A stretch of DNA of 64,000 nt from Varroa destructor (lineage: Eukaryota; Arthropoda; Arachnida; Mesostigmata; Varroidae). Where the stretch lies: positions 2,495,751 through 2,559,750 of the forward strand of contig NW_019211459.1 in the NCBI RefSeq assembly GCF_002443255.2. Direction: 5' to 3'. Shown in pieces: positions 39,701 through 52,582 of the stretch (its first letter is position 1; each line of letters opens with the position of its first letter). Under the pieces are notes generated by a model. It had not been told where the DNA came from and ran no database searches. It saw only the letters and a program-made list of their open reading frames with translations. Made by a program: the position numbers and the translations under genes.

Positions 39701-42700
39701 AATCGCTCAAGCAGAGTAATATAACTATATTAGTATAGCGGCGCAAGGGATTATTTGAAATAGGAAAATATCACTAGCTGCTACTGGAATTTGTGTTACA
39801 GCAATACCTCAGGATAATTGCTATAGCTAGACCACTGCAAAAGTGCAGGTCTAAGGTATATCGAGTCCACATATAGATTAAAGCACTCATAGCATTTGTT
39901 CATAGAACAGGCAGTAATGAGTCAAGTTTGTGTTGTAGCTCACTATAAGATAGGCGTAATACTAATACGTCTGGTTACTTCATTCGATCTTAGAACGGTG
40001 TGAAGCGTCGAAGTCGAAATGGCGTGCGGTATGTAATGCTAGGACCTTACAATATATCGTAACTAAGTAATCCGTTCAATGTTTATATCTTCTTTACCCA
40101 TCATCTCTATTTCTTTTAAACCTATTATAGGTTAATATTTATTTTAGAATGTATCGATGCTCTTATTTGCGAAAGCAGACACTCACATGAAAAGCTGCTT
40201 TGAGCCCACCATTGTCGGCCATGTTTTCGCCGAGAGTACTCTTTCCATTTATCTGAAACGGCATCAACTAGCGATGTTACCGAAATGGCGAAAAAATTTC
40301 TAGCACATCTTAGCAGTTGACTAAATAGGTCTCAAAGCCTAAAATGCTATACGTCAGGAGCTTCGTCTCACGATCGAGCATTATCTAATCAGTTATCAGG
40401 CAATGAACAGGGCCGAACGGCGACGAACCGAATCATTGTTGAGCTTGTACGACGAGTACTGGTCAATGAAACACTTAGCCCGCTGTTGAAAGGCTTCGAT
40501 AGTACGGTTGTTCCACCACTGCTTTAAGTTCCCTGTAAATGATGGTGCACTGATAACTAACAGACATTTTACATTACATTACATGGCCTCCAGTTGAATC
40601 CTATCGAATCCCGTTAATAACTAGTTTGCAGGACAAATATGTCATGCTACGAAGCTTCTAAATAACCTTTGAACAAAGAGATAGTCTTAAATCTTAGAAG
40701 ATTATTATCCAAGCCATAAAGATCTCCTTTTACACATTTATTTACCTTTGACAGATTTATTTACTTGAGTTGAGCAAATCTAGTAACAGAAAGTGTAGAA
40801 CAACTTTAAATAGGTGAGCGTTCTGCACAACCACTTATGTAATATCAATTAAATACAAGTTGATTCCTCGGTTCGGTATAGTAGTTCGTCTATGAGACTG
40901 CAACCGGCGGTGCTCGTCATGCGTACAAACTGATGACATATTAAAGTCCTCACAGTTTTTGTGTGCTTCAAATGAGCTAGATAAAAACAAGTTACGATTA
41001 AATTGCTACATCGTAGCAAATTATCTCGTTCAAGGCTTGTTCGAAAGGAACCAAAAAATGTCAGTGACACATCATATAATAGGAGTGTGAAAATGCAGCT
41101 CTATAAACGCAGATCTCTAAAAGTTCAAACATATCAACAATGTACCTTCTTTATCATATTCACGGCCTTGATCGTCGAAGGCGTGCGTCAGCTCATGTCC
41201 CATAACCACTCCCATTGCTCCAAAATTGAGTGATCTACTTCGCAACAATGATACATCAGACGGATTAGTGAAACGTGTTAGGACGTGAAAGTCGCAGTAC
41301 GATAATTACTAAGCTACAAAAACAATAAGGCAAAGAAAGTCTAGGTAAGGTGTTGCTAACACATCGAGGCACATTTGTCAGAGTATATACTAAACATTTT
41401 GTAATAATATCGTTCCGAGAGATAGTTTTGATTTGTATCTTGTATTGGTTTCTTGTTTTCAATTTAGATTTATCAATTAGGCTTCATGTTTTCGCTTTAT
41501 CTGTTTACCTTGGATAGTTCTTGTCATAGAAAGGAGCCTGTAGTATTCCTGCCGGAAACACAATTTGGTTCTTCGACGGCGTATAATACGCATTTACCTA
41601 GCAACAGGACATCTGCGGTTAGGATACAGAAGACGTATCAACAGCGGTCTACAAATATTTTAACTTTACACAATGATTGTCATTCAAGGTGTCTCTAGCC
41701 TAATTAATAACTGAGCTTGATAGGTAGCATCCAAGAGGCTTGCCTGTTTGTTCCTTCGTGGTTTAATTACTGAATTGTCCTGTATATAGAGTGACACCAA
41801 GCGCATCGCAATACTGTTAGCTCAAAAATTTGTTGTTAGGTACAACTATTACAGAAGCATTGTGATTCAGCCTATAACAAACGGGGCTTATGATCGATCA
41901 GACGGCTTACATACGTGAACTAATAAGAAACTACCTGAATAGGGCTCATGTCCCATTCCCCACGTTGAGAGGGCCTTTGCAGTCTTCGCATGTTCTTAAG
42001 CAGCATCCATTGCGATATTCGTAAGTTATTATCGAAGTACTCGGCTTCTCTCATTTCCAGTCCCTCGAATTTGGCGTCCAGCTTATCACGGTCCGAGATA
42101 AATGAAGGGAACCCAATCATATCGGTGACGTGATCCGCCTATGTCATCGGTAATCGATAGCAAACAATTCAAATGGCTCGAATTAAATATACATCGGGGC
42201 CATTCGAAGCTTATTTGAGTCATGAAAATCTTATTTAGCAATGCTGTCTATATATGGCTTGACCTATATGTCTTAGCGGGCGCGCTGTCGGTAACATCTA
42301 CTCCCCGGCTGTTGCCTGTTGCCAAGCGTACGTGACACATACTAATTGCAAAGGAAGCCTACCTTAGTAGATCTATCGGTTTCCCACCTTGTCTTTAGCG
42401 AGCTCCCTTGTCTCGTCGTCCATCCAGTTAAGATACGGAAGGTTCTCCTTGAATGCATTTTTCACCTCTCGAACCATTTGCTCCGCCTGTGTTATGATTT
42501 AAAGGTTAGCTGCGGCATTGTCCTATACAATTGAGCTTGTCCAGTTCCCAATCTTGATTAGGCGTGCCAGTGAGTTTTGTACTCAAACAGTAGTTAGAAA
42601 AACTAGCTAGAAATCTGACGAGTAAAGAATTGTGTTCTTCAATTTATATATAAGATGCCACGTCTGACCTGACATACACACATATAGGAGAACTGTCATT

Positions 42701-45700
42701 TTCAAAAGTACAGATATTAACAGCGTGCATACCACTGGCTTAGACTGTTCATCAAAAACCTCTCTCACAAACATCGAGCTGAGAGCGAGGCCAAGTACGT
42801 TATTTGTGTCACTGATGCACTGACGCCACGTTGCTTCCGCCCCATCTGCGCCCATAAGAGCGCGTTGCAAGACTCTTTGTGCCTCTCGAAACGAGGGCGC
42901 CAGCGCACCCACGAGAGAATTCACAGTCTGCCAGCCGATATAATTGGCCAGCGTTCTATAACGGAAAAGTAACGGAGTAATGCGTCCAAAGAATTAGTCT
43001 CCACAATGATATCGACAGCTTAAATCCAAATTTCGTTCTTTTTTTCTTGGTATTTGTTATCTAGTTCAGTGGGACCAATCGGAAGGTTTGTCATTTTTAG
43101 GGATAACCGTAATCTAAGGAGCATAAACAACTTGAGAGTTACACTGAAACTTTTATTAATATATTAATAACACTAAAGAATTAATTTATGTTCTAACAGG
43201 GATAAAAATGATGACATATATCTCGTCGAAATAACACAACGATCTGTTCTACCTACATTTTTCCAGTTGGTTTTGCCAAGATGTCCTTTATGATAACAGA
43301 GAGTTGTCGAAAATAGGACGGTACAAGAACGACCACCTCGGTACGGCCGGTTACCGAGATGTTCACCTAAATGATGCATGCAGCTCAAGGTTATTTGTAT
43401 TCATTGTGTTTATAAAGTTTACGGCACAAATCTATGATAATCGTTAACCGAAAGAGAAGTCAAACTTCGTATATAAGAAATTATTATTTGTATAGTAAGT
43501 CTCAGATACCGCTTATGCACAGTATTTCTGGTCTTCCCCTACCAGAGAAAAGCCGCTCCTGAAGAACGAAACCCAATCGATGAATGAGGCAAGTCTTTGA
43601 AGATCCATTATGCGCATTTTGTTGTATAATGCCTTTGGCAGAAAACATATAACACATTGCATTTAAGTAAAATTATACTAGAAGTCTCTTTTTACCATCA
43701 TGTATTAAACTTCAAATGTTTCAAAAAAGGAAAAGTTAGTGCGAGGTTTTAAAAGGTTCTATTAAACTCGTCACAGAGTATCACGACGACTACGGTATCG
43801 AAATGTGCTGGGATACCAAGCGTGCGTACTCTATATTTTCTCATTACAGCTTGTTCTAAATTTTTCCATGACCATTCAGATTAGCATCCAAAAAGTCGCA
43901 GATTACCTTTTCATCCCGACGTTCGTCCTCGGGCATAGTCACTTCGGCCATGCGCAGCTCAAGATTCACGATAGATTCAGCTTGTGTCTTCGCTTCTTCT
44001 TCGTTACTGCCCATAAGGACTCCAACCTAAGATTTTTAGCATTACTGGTCAGGTAGACGACTCAGTTATTTATATTTGAGTATGTGCGATTTATGACAGT
44101 GTTTAAAGAAACAAATTCAGCGTTTGCGTGTATTCGGTGTCAGTCAGCCTAAATACTAGAAATGATTTGAGCAATGAGTTAGCCTGCAATGAGGTTTCAC
44201 AAACGATATCCGGAACTTTCATTAGTTTTTAAATTGGTCGTCGTCTAACTAGTCTAGTTGAAAATAGAGCAGTATACTCGAATATTTCTTTTGCCAAGAG
44301 ACAATTTCAGTAGATAACACACGTTCTTCATTTCCAAACTGATGCGCAACAGGATCTTGATAGAGAAGAAGTCAACTTCTATCGAGAAGAACTTTGATCA
44401 GTAACTCAAGCAAGACAAAGAACGATTTCATGCGTATTTCAATCTGAAACTCGTGAAGATAATTTCAGCAACGAAAAGCAACAAACAGTAGAAGGTAATG
44501 CTCGATACGTCGATAGATCAGTAATTTCTTTGCAGTAACTGGACTTGGTTGGTTATGAAGTAGAACAATATAAAGGTTATATGCCATAGCATATTTTCTT
44601 TTTACAAAAAGGGGTTTTTCCATACAAAATGTGGGCTGTAAACTGTGGAGTTCTGGCCACATGTTGTTCGTAAACTTAACGTTATAGGGCAACTGTTTCA
44701 CTTATTAGTTTTAGGTTCCGTACATACGCCTATGTACCTGTGTTATATACTGCTTTAAGGCCGTAACAGTTTTTTCTCGATCGGTTTTATTTAAGTAGTA
44801 ATCTCGGGAAGGTAACGTTAATCCTCCTTGGTCCAACTGCAATCAAATCGTAAAGAACTTATATTGAATTAAAATACAGATAAATATATATAGCGTATGA
44901 TGTTGCTGGGCGTATAGAGTGCCGCTGTAAAAGTTGAAACCTATACTAAGAAACACTGCGATAAGTTCATCATTGCCTCATTGCCGTACCTCTTTGGACA
45001 CGTTACTCTACTCTAGAGTATTTTTTACGGGCTTTTGAACAAAATGAAAGGACAAGAACCCACTACGTTACGACGAAAGAATTGAGCAAGTAATTAATAA
45101 ATATTTATACGCACCGTAATAATGTGTCGTGATGAGTTCCTTTCATCGGGCGCAACCATCCAGGCAAAAAAAACGCTACGGGAGTAAGTGTTCTGAGCGA
45201 GCTCTATAGCAGACTGGAGCTTCCATGACGTTACGTTAAAACCCGATGATGAAATGTTCCAACCACCGAGTTGCTAAGAAGTTACGCAAAAACGGATTAT
45301 ATCAGTATCCCAGCCAACAGACTATAATTATCCCTTTTATTATCATCGGATAGACTAAAATTGAAATAGGACAGAACATTATTACCGACAACAGTTCATC
45401 GATAGGCGTAGAACCCAAAGCTTCGATAGTGCTGTTTTGATCCAAACATGACAGATAATACGTTTTAGCCAGTCGCTCTGCCACGGAGTTCGTAGGCCGG
45501 GTATCGTCATCTGCAAAATTTGAGTGGTACCTATGTTCAATTTTATGTGATTAAACAAAGAAACCAACATGTACTAAATGCTTGATTTCACAAGTAGTAT
45601 ATAATGGCTTAGGCGAGCTTTACTCAATATTGGTTTACCATTTATTAATGTCGATCTGTGGGTACAAACGAATTCAGTTACTTGACCAGCTTGTCCCACA

Positions 45701-48700
45701 TTTATGGACGTAAGCTAAATATAATAGAAAATATAATACTTACCAAGGATATTCTTCATCACTAGCTGATTCTCTTGCCACAATTTTCCAAATGTGCTCC
45801 ATATTGATTTTCCATCAGGCAAAGGGTTTTGCTTCACCCAACCCCCGCAAGCAAACTCGTAGAAATCGTCGCAGGGGTCTACCTAAAACGCAAATGACAG
45901 GCATTCAAGGTTAGTCGTTTTTGAATTTTTAAATACAATTCTATAAGAATTTCCTAATATACAAAAACAGGATGCTTTAACTGTTATCCGTTCTACAATA
46001 TTGGCCTTTAGCATTAATTAAAACGACACAGTATTTGAAATAATTAGGCTGTAACATAGGTAATATCGTTTTCCTTACTTAGCACAAGTCGCAACGTAAT
46101 ACGCTCGTCGTCCGTCTCTCCAATGTCAATCGATTCATTTCTTTTCATCAGATTTTTTCGGGCCTATGGTTAAAAAGCTCGTCCAGCTAGTTTTTGTCAT
46201 CACGCTAAAGTGTACGGGTACTAATTTAACTTGCCAGTGATTAGAGGAAATGGTATTTGTTGGCACCGGGTCCAAAAAAGCTTTTTCTTAAAATTTTGTA
46301 GGGCCGCTTTAACTACACCTGCTATACGTGATTTCCCATCGTCGTCATGGCAAACAGGTTTGTTTTGCTTATCGTGTCCTCTTTGTTGCATAGACTCATT
46401 AGACTCAACCCACCGCGGCTGTCTAAGGATTTATATTAAATGCCTTGTCTTTGCCAAGCATACAATTAGCGCATAAGGCTTCTCAGCAGATGCAAGTCAT
46501 GATCTTATTCGGACGGAAATTTAGTCTAACTCTGGACTTAAAAATATCCCCCACGGGTAGACAGCCTTTTCCTTGCCTTATGTCGACTTAGTGTCACCCA
46601 TAACTGTGCACAAATCTGTCACTGTGGTCGCTAGCTGCCTGCTACCGGGCAAGATGTTGGACCATTATAAAAAGTTTGTTGTGTTTTTTTTCACTCGGTT
46701 TTTGAAAACACACAAGCTTCTCATTTTTGAGTAAATCTCATAGGCGTTAAGAGCCTGCTGATAATCACATGACCGCGGTTCATTTGCTAGCCCAATTCAC
46801 AAGCTTTTTTGCCCGCCCTCTTCGTTTTGAAGTCGCTTTACGTAATTCGTATCGGCTGGGTGATGCCATTTTCCAGTTTCAAATTGACATTATTCAAGCT
46901 TACAAGCCACGTTTGAGTATTTCTCTCGTGCATGAAGCAGCTGCTTGACCTAGATAAAAAGCAAACTAATAAAGGTGTAGAAAGTTAATGTTAGGTCATG
47001 ACCTTTCGTTGGGTATGACCGCTTTGTGCCTGCTAATATAAAATAGAACTACAATAGATCTATAAAGCTTAAACCTTATACAGAGTGTCAATCCGCCACT
47101 TGTCAAAGCTGATGTCAGTTTGGGCGCAAGGTGTGAAAAACGTTAACAAGTGAACGTTCTGCAAGAAATTAGTAAATCACGACTACCTTAACACTGGCTG
47201 CAATCACAGATCAGGCTCGGGGCTTCACAAGAAACATATGTCTGCCCACCATGGAGTTCATGGTAGAAAAAAAAGGCTTATCAAAGCTAGACCCACAAAA
47301 CTAACCGAGATAAACGACGCTTAAAGGTTAGGTTTGCAGGACGGACAGAAAAACAGTTTCTTCAGCCTGGCCATTGGCTCCTCTTGCGCGGTAGGAAAAC
47401 CGCGGCCTAGCGCCTCAGTGGCCAAAGCCATTTTCTAGAGATACTCTCTGTTGCATTATATTAACTGAAGAGTCGGATTGTTGGAGAGACGTATAGAAAA
47501 CAAAAGAGAATTAGTGAGAAGTGGTCTTGAAAAAACTATTTCCACTCGTTGGGGCTAAGTCCCACACTGATCGGCTCACACTAGATACACGTTGTTCTGC
47601 TCAACCTAGTCGCGCTTAAATAGCGTTTCTCTACCCCCTTAAAAAACAAAATTAGAAAAAAAGACTGCTTGGCTTTACGTGAGATCAGTACCAAGAAATG
47701 TGGCTGATAAATTGAGACGTGGTTTGACGCTGCAACCTGTCCCCGTCGGTTATGATAACGACCCCGTAAATATTAAAAAAAAAAAACTGTCACATAAATA
47801 GTGGTTCGCTGAAAGTAGCGACGTCCCCTGTAATACCATACGAATGTTGGAGCTCTAATAAAGAAATCATTAAAAAAAACGTTCCAAAGATAGAGTTGAG
47901 AGAGAATTTTTAAAAAAGTCGAGAAAAACACGACGTTTATTTAGCGAATGAGCAAAGATTATTCTATTTGATACTAGTATATAAAAGATGAGGAAGCTGA
48001 TCTCAGTGGATGCTTCCTTCAATGATAAAGAAAAATTACTTAGACTAACAGTTCCAAAGAACACTACGCAATTATATATTTAAGTCAACAGCTTGATACG
48101 ACACGTGAAAACATTAATAATAATTACTACAGACACTATTTCAACCAAGAGATATATATTATCTAGACAGATAGATATATTTGCATATTTGTTAAGCATA
48201 ATAATGCCCCTACTGTATCGAGAAATAAAAAAGTTTGCCACCATCATCTCTTGCAGTTTTTGTTTGCTTATGACTGACTAATGACACTTCGTTTAGCTCA
48301 TGTAAACTAAACGTGAGAAGTCGAGCAGAAAGCAACCATTTGCAGTCATGTTTTACCCTATTACATAATCTACCTTTTTAACGACTGTGACTATACGTAT
48401 TTGGTTGAAAAGCTCAATACAATTACCTGAAATTGCTTAGAAATAACATAATAAGCTGCTCGTAAGTAGAACACACATAGTCAACTAAGTAGTGGTTGTG
48501 TGTTGTTAGCGCGTGAGCTGACATTTTTCGTAAAAAATAGTCTTCTTAGTGATACGATAGCGCCTCTCCCATGGCATATTTCTATTCGGAGTCGACTGTA
48601 AGACAAACACATAATCTCCCATCGCTCACGATGCATACCTACAGAACTTTATGCACTTATAAAAAGTTTTGTTTTATGTATGAAGCAGTCATATATCCGA

Positions 48701-50977
48701 TACTGTTCATTAATCGAAGCTTAGCAGCTTATAGGCTTGTTAACATTAAACGGGTTTACCGTAGACTGCTCATTCAACTAAATATCTCTATATATATATG
48801 TCACATGTCTGAGGTAATAACATGAATTTTAAAGCCAAGATTCGACAATGGTAGATGTGCTAAAATAGCCAAAATGTCCTTATTCAGACTCAGAATAGAG
48901 CGCCTTAAAAATGAGTGAAATTTCTGTAAAAAATCGCTATATTTAACCATTTTATTACGACAGGCACACAATTCACACACGTTCCAAGCCTATATAGAAC
49001 GTGTGCTTCCTATGATCAAGGTGCATTACTAGGAGTAATGGTCCTAAACATGGATAATCACGTAGAGACAACATCCACTACCAGCTAGTTTTAAACCATT
49101 TGAAGAAACCAGGCTGCACAAAAGAGTTCGACATTTGCGTGCCAACGGAATTGATGCAAAAGATACCACTCGATCGTATTTCTGTCTGCGAAGCTCTACA
49201 GAAATGCAACGGCACTGAACCCCTCTTAAAGTGGTTGACCACAAGTGACCAATTAATAAAAATGCACTCTACTATCTATGGCAATTTCCAGACAGAAAAC
49301 GGTACTAGATGTTTGGTAAAGTCGGAAAGGATCATGGATTACGAGTTACTGCTGCCTGCCAAAACGATTAATTGGACCCTTGTTAATGACGGGATTGCAA
49401 CAAAGCATCGGAAAAATAGTCCGGAATCAGTGAACAGGAAAGGCACAGTATTCCCGAATAAAAAAAACTGGAAGGAACTTCGGGTTCGAACTTTTAATGC
49501 ACACACCGAATAATGCAGTTCTTTTACCATTGGACTATCGTTTGTTTTGATCTGAACAGAACTTTCTTAATAATGTTAGTTCTACTTTAATGATAGGATG
49601 CAAAGATCACCTGCCACATTTTAAGCACAGAAGCTCTTTGGTGATGGGATGATGCTGGAACTAGAAAATTGTAATATTTACATCACTTACTTACCTGATT
49701 AGCCATTCATGGACTATCATAAACGACAGCTGATACAGCTCTTTGTCGAGCGGAGCATACTTGTTTTCTTCAACATTGTTTTGGAAACTCCATTATATTT
49801 ACATTTCGTATGTTATATCTCTCGTAGATATAATAACTACATATTTTCTTATTAAGGGTACATTTAATTCTTTGCTAGCAATGGCCTGTTTTTAAGAAAT
49901 GGCATTTTTTCAGTAGGAACGTCTATCTTTTGCACCCGATTTCAACGTCGGATTTCGTTTTCTGCTCAGTAAAGGTACAACGAGATTAGAGAAGAAAGAA
50001 GCAGGAAGCGTACTTCGCAGTCATGCTTAGATACACTGCAAACAAGCACTGGAAAGATAAGGGAGAAACTAGTCATGTTATAACCCGATAGTTGCTGACA
50101 GTGGGCCATACCTTGTGGTTCATAGCTGAAAGAATGGCACTTGCGACCGTTATACATTCAGGGGCAAGGCAGACGCCCGGAACTGCGTGGGTCGAAATGG
50201 TCATGTGTGTCCCTCGGGTGAATCCGTTCGGTCCGAAAAGAAAGACTGCTAGCAATGCGGCCGATGAAAACATCAACAATATGGTCAGGCAGCATTCATA
50301 CGTTGTACACTGATGGCCGCACAAGCCATGTCTTCTCCTGGAAATACACGGCTAACATGTTTAAGCTTCCATATTTGCGTTGATAGCGAGTGGCTTTCCT
50401 TGAGATGCTTCCCTCGATGCTATGCGCACAAAGCTGTTGAGGCTAAGATAGTTTGGGTAAAGGTAGATTTCGGTAAAGGTAGAGATTGAAATACGAAAAG
50501 GGTACAGAATATGGCTGCACACATGTTAAAAGTTGTTGTTTACTTAAAAGCCAATGGTCCATGCTTTGCACACCTCCTCTCAATAACTAATACACAAGAG
50601 AAGACGAATGATTATAAAACAATCTGTAGGAAAGCGATGGCACTGATAAAAGCATCGCATCGCCTATATTGACACACAACGATCATCTGGGTCGTTGTTA
50701 ACCCTGCGCATAGCCTTGTGTTTAAAGGTTCGTAGCATAACTTTGAATATGATTACTGAGTAAACGCTCACCGAAAGTGGAGTCCAGACAGGGAGATCGA
50801 TGGTCTCGAGGGATCGTGTCCAACGTTAAGCACTGTACTACTACCATCGAGGGCTGGCGATATTCCACCACCCAAACCTCCTACTCCAACAGCTGATCCA
50901 ACTCCCGATGGGACGCTGCCTCCCCCGGCTGACACCTCATCTTCGTCGAAAGACGCTCGTTTATAGCGTGCTGCCTG
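35940..50977 (-). CDS. M13 zinc metallopeptidase, neprilysin/endothelin-converting-enzyme-like, lacking initiator exon
   Basis: Type II membrane ectopeptidase that cleaves extracellular peptides. Eighteen exons in transcript order: 50977-50772, 50337-50112, 45882-45744, 45510-45386, 45273-45115, 44836-44738, 44026-43907, 43366-43257, 42955-42733, 42486-42388, 42138-41935, 41597-41509, 41234-41146, 40532-40429, 40252-40187, 38865-38770, 36392-36316, 36039-35940. The sum is 2,331 bases: 776 residues plus TAA, close to human ECE1 (770). Residues 1-84 are cytosolic and 85-103 are a membrane anchor ([18 protein letters not shown]). [15 protein letters not shown] opens the ectodomain. Substrate-binding NAYY is at 572-575, HELTH at 613-617 (bases 41183-41197), GENMAD at 672-677 (third zinc ligand Glu673, Asp677), HSP at 738-740 and Arg744. 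The spacing of His738 and Arg744 matches the neprilysin pair His711/Arg717. The end is CEVW, as in the family. All catalytic residues are present, so it should be active. [13 protein letters not shown] leans towards ECE. No ATG precedes the first exon in frame without a stop, so a short 5' exon lies at higher coordinates. The 50977 edge could instead be 50974. Confidence 0.95.
36393..37339. other. M13 intron, 3' part, with (TA)n repeat
   Basis: No exon was found between the VWC exon and the GC-richer block that begins near 37.34 kb. A TA run fills 36741-36771. The stretch 36803-36860 resembles 31446-31498. Confidence 0.6.
36741..36771. repeat. (TA)n microsatellite
   Basis: Uninterrupted TA run of 31 bases inside an M13 gene intron. 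Confidence 0.95.
37340..38740 (-). mobile_element. decayed retroelement relic in an M13 intron, possibly BEL/Pao-like
   Basis: This block is GC-richer than the surrounding intron and has protein-like stretches on the minus strand broken by stops. The clearest is a stop-free run of 107 codons (about 38055-37735) containing [19 protein letters not shown], then [15 protein letters not shown], then a stretch ending HTLGSRP. The order of a Ser-Ser-Phe/Leu-Leu block, an (S/T)PEE block and a Leu...Leu-x-Arg/Pro block reminds me of the start of BEL/Pao integrase regions. I infer this from memory and the similarity is weak. No LTRs were found. It could also be a different element. Confidence 0.3.
38866..40186. 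other. M13 intron of 1.3 kb, no supported gene
   Basis: Lies between the exon ending AAFH and the exon AYRGWLQ...FAQ. AT-rich; nothing recognisable on either strand. Confidence 0.65.
45883..49072. other. longest M13 intron, 3' part, no supported gene
   Basis: AT-rich sequence between the membrane-anchor exon and the [15 protein letters not shown] exon (4.2 kb in all). Some slightly GC-richer patches (about 46.6-46.9 and 47.3-47.5 kb) look like old repeats but show no identifiable protein. Confidence 0.55.
49073..49513 (+). other. unidentified open frame antisense in the M13 intron
   Basis: A stop-free plus-strand frame of about 145 codons with protein-like composition (for example [18 protein letters not shown] and [18 protein letters not shown]). 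It has no ATG near its start. The C-terminal pattern [14 protein letters not shown] is faintly like the entry to a ligand-binding domain of ionotropic receptors, but this is too weak to name. A frame of this length is near chance expectation for a 64-kb AT-rich window. Confidence 0.2.
49460..49545 (-). other. tRNA-promoter-like (type 2 Pol III) unit without a cloverleaf
   Basis: On the minus strand an 11-base A-box match (TAGTCCAATGG, 49537-49527) is followed 35 bases later by a B-box match (GTTCGAACC, 49491-49483) and then a run of eight T (49467-49460). Both boxes fit their consensus exactly. The anticodon and T stems do not pair, so it is not a working tRNA. It may be a tRNA-derived SINE head, a tRNA relic or a chance match. 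Confidence 0.3.
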
Positions 50978-51190
50978 CTAAAGGGACAAAACCATTGCGT
51001 TAGACATTGAGTATGCTGTGTACAATAATTAATCTGTTATTGTACATAGAAAATTTTTAAATCGAATCCCAAATCTTGAAACGTAAACGATCTGAAAAAA
51101 AAATTTTAAAAAGTATTTAATAATAAATGACAATGAAACAAGCGGATGTAATAAAAACGGCAATTCATGTTACCTATATCTAGCTATACC

Positions 51191-51212
51191 TATATATATA
51201 TATATATATATA
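51191..51212. repeat. (TA)n microsatellite inside a palindrome
   Basis: The TA run is flanked by TATACC and GGTATA, so the whole stretch (about 51185-51219) is self-complementary. Confidence 0.9.
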
Positions 51213-52543
51213 GGTATACAATATATGAGATGTAAAATAGAACCCAATCTAAGCTTGGTTGTGTTGTTATTCTTCAAACTGCTATTCTTCTACGTAAACA
51301 CAGGTCAAGGCAAGGACAACGTACTGACTGAGGGGTATCTGCTGTCTTTGAGACTTCCTTCGATAGAAGCAACAGGTGAAAGTAACGCTCACTTTACTAG
51401 GATTTCGAAGGTGAAAAATAGAATATTATTTATCAAATGGACAATATAATTTCATCCTAAATGGTCATCGATGTTCACTGAAATTCATCATTCAACCAGC
51501 AACACAGATCGAATGAAGGCGACCATAATGATCATTTACGTCGAATCAGAAGCATACAAGCTCAGACAGTCCGATATAGAATATATTATCTCGGCAATTA
51601 CGAAACTTCTTGCGTTTTTATTTGCTGGGAAGAAGATCTGTTCAAGGCTGTCAGGTCTAGGTCCAAAGCTATTAATATTGTGCAGTGGTGAGTTCAAAGG
51701 CGATTAAGGGTCCCGTGCTATTTACGGACACATCTAGTCAAACATTACCCATGCAACTAAAAAGGCGGACATGAAACAGCCACTTAACAAATGGACAGTT
51801 TACTTACCGGCTTTAACTGAATACCGTTCATTTTTCTGTAACAAATACAAAACATTGGTTAATTGCAATAGTTTTTATGTTAGGACATTGGCAGTTCGTA
51901 CGCGTCTACGGCCGGCTTCGGTCCTAGACCATCTCACGTGTTCTAAGTGTAGTAAGCAGCCATATTATCACTACCCGTTAAGGACACCAGTGCCTTCAAT
52001 CACTAACCTATATCTAGATGACATATATCGTAGCCATTCTTCTAAGATCAGTGGTATATTGTAAGATCAGATATTGTAGTTGAATTAAAAGCTGTGCCAA
52101 ATAGCAAGGAGAAGTACGAGGAACGGGTTTCCTATTCTAAAGCAATTAAGTAAGTCTAAATGAACTTAATACCATTACATAACATACCGGACGGGGACAA
52201 ATCTGGTTCTGTGCTGGAGGCCAGCTGTTCGATGCAACGCTTAACGTTTAGTAAGAAATGTCAGACTCGAATGAATTAGTTGGACCAAATTGGTTACGTC
52301 AAAGAGGTCTGAGGTAGAAACATTTTTTTTTTTACTATTTTTCGGTGAGGGTCGTTTGAGTAGGTGCTATTCTGGTCTGTTCCTTGCACGTTCTTGGCAA
52401 CAGAGAAAACTACGATATATATTTTAATTAATACTCACACATCTGTAGATAATTAATTGAATTGTAACGACACCCAAATCTCCTTCCTGATAGACCTGTT
52501 TTCATTTATTTATTATTTACCTCTGTAGACTCGACATGCGATT

Positions 52544-52546
<3 letters not shown>

Positions 52547-52579
<33 letters not shown>
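52547..52579. repeat. (TA)n microsatellite
   Basis: Uninterrupted TA run of 33 bases. Confidence 0.95.

Positions 52580-52582
<3 letters not shown>

Noticed and set aside
50978..51020. In-place start codon for the M13 gene just upstream of its first visible exon
   Set aside because: Upstream in-frame ATGs are followed by a TAG before the exon, which overlaps the splice acceptor, so the exon must be joined to an upstream exon.
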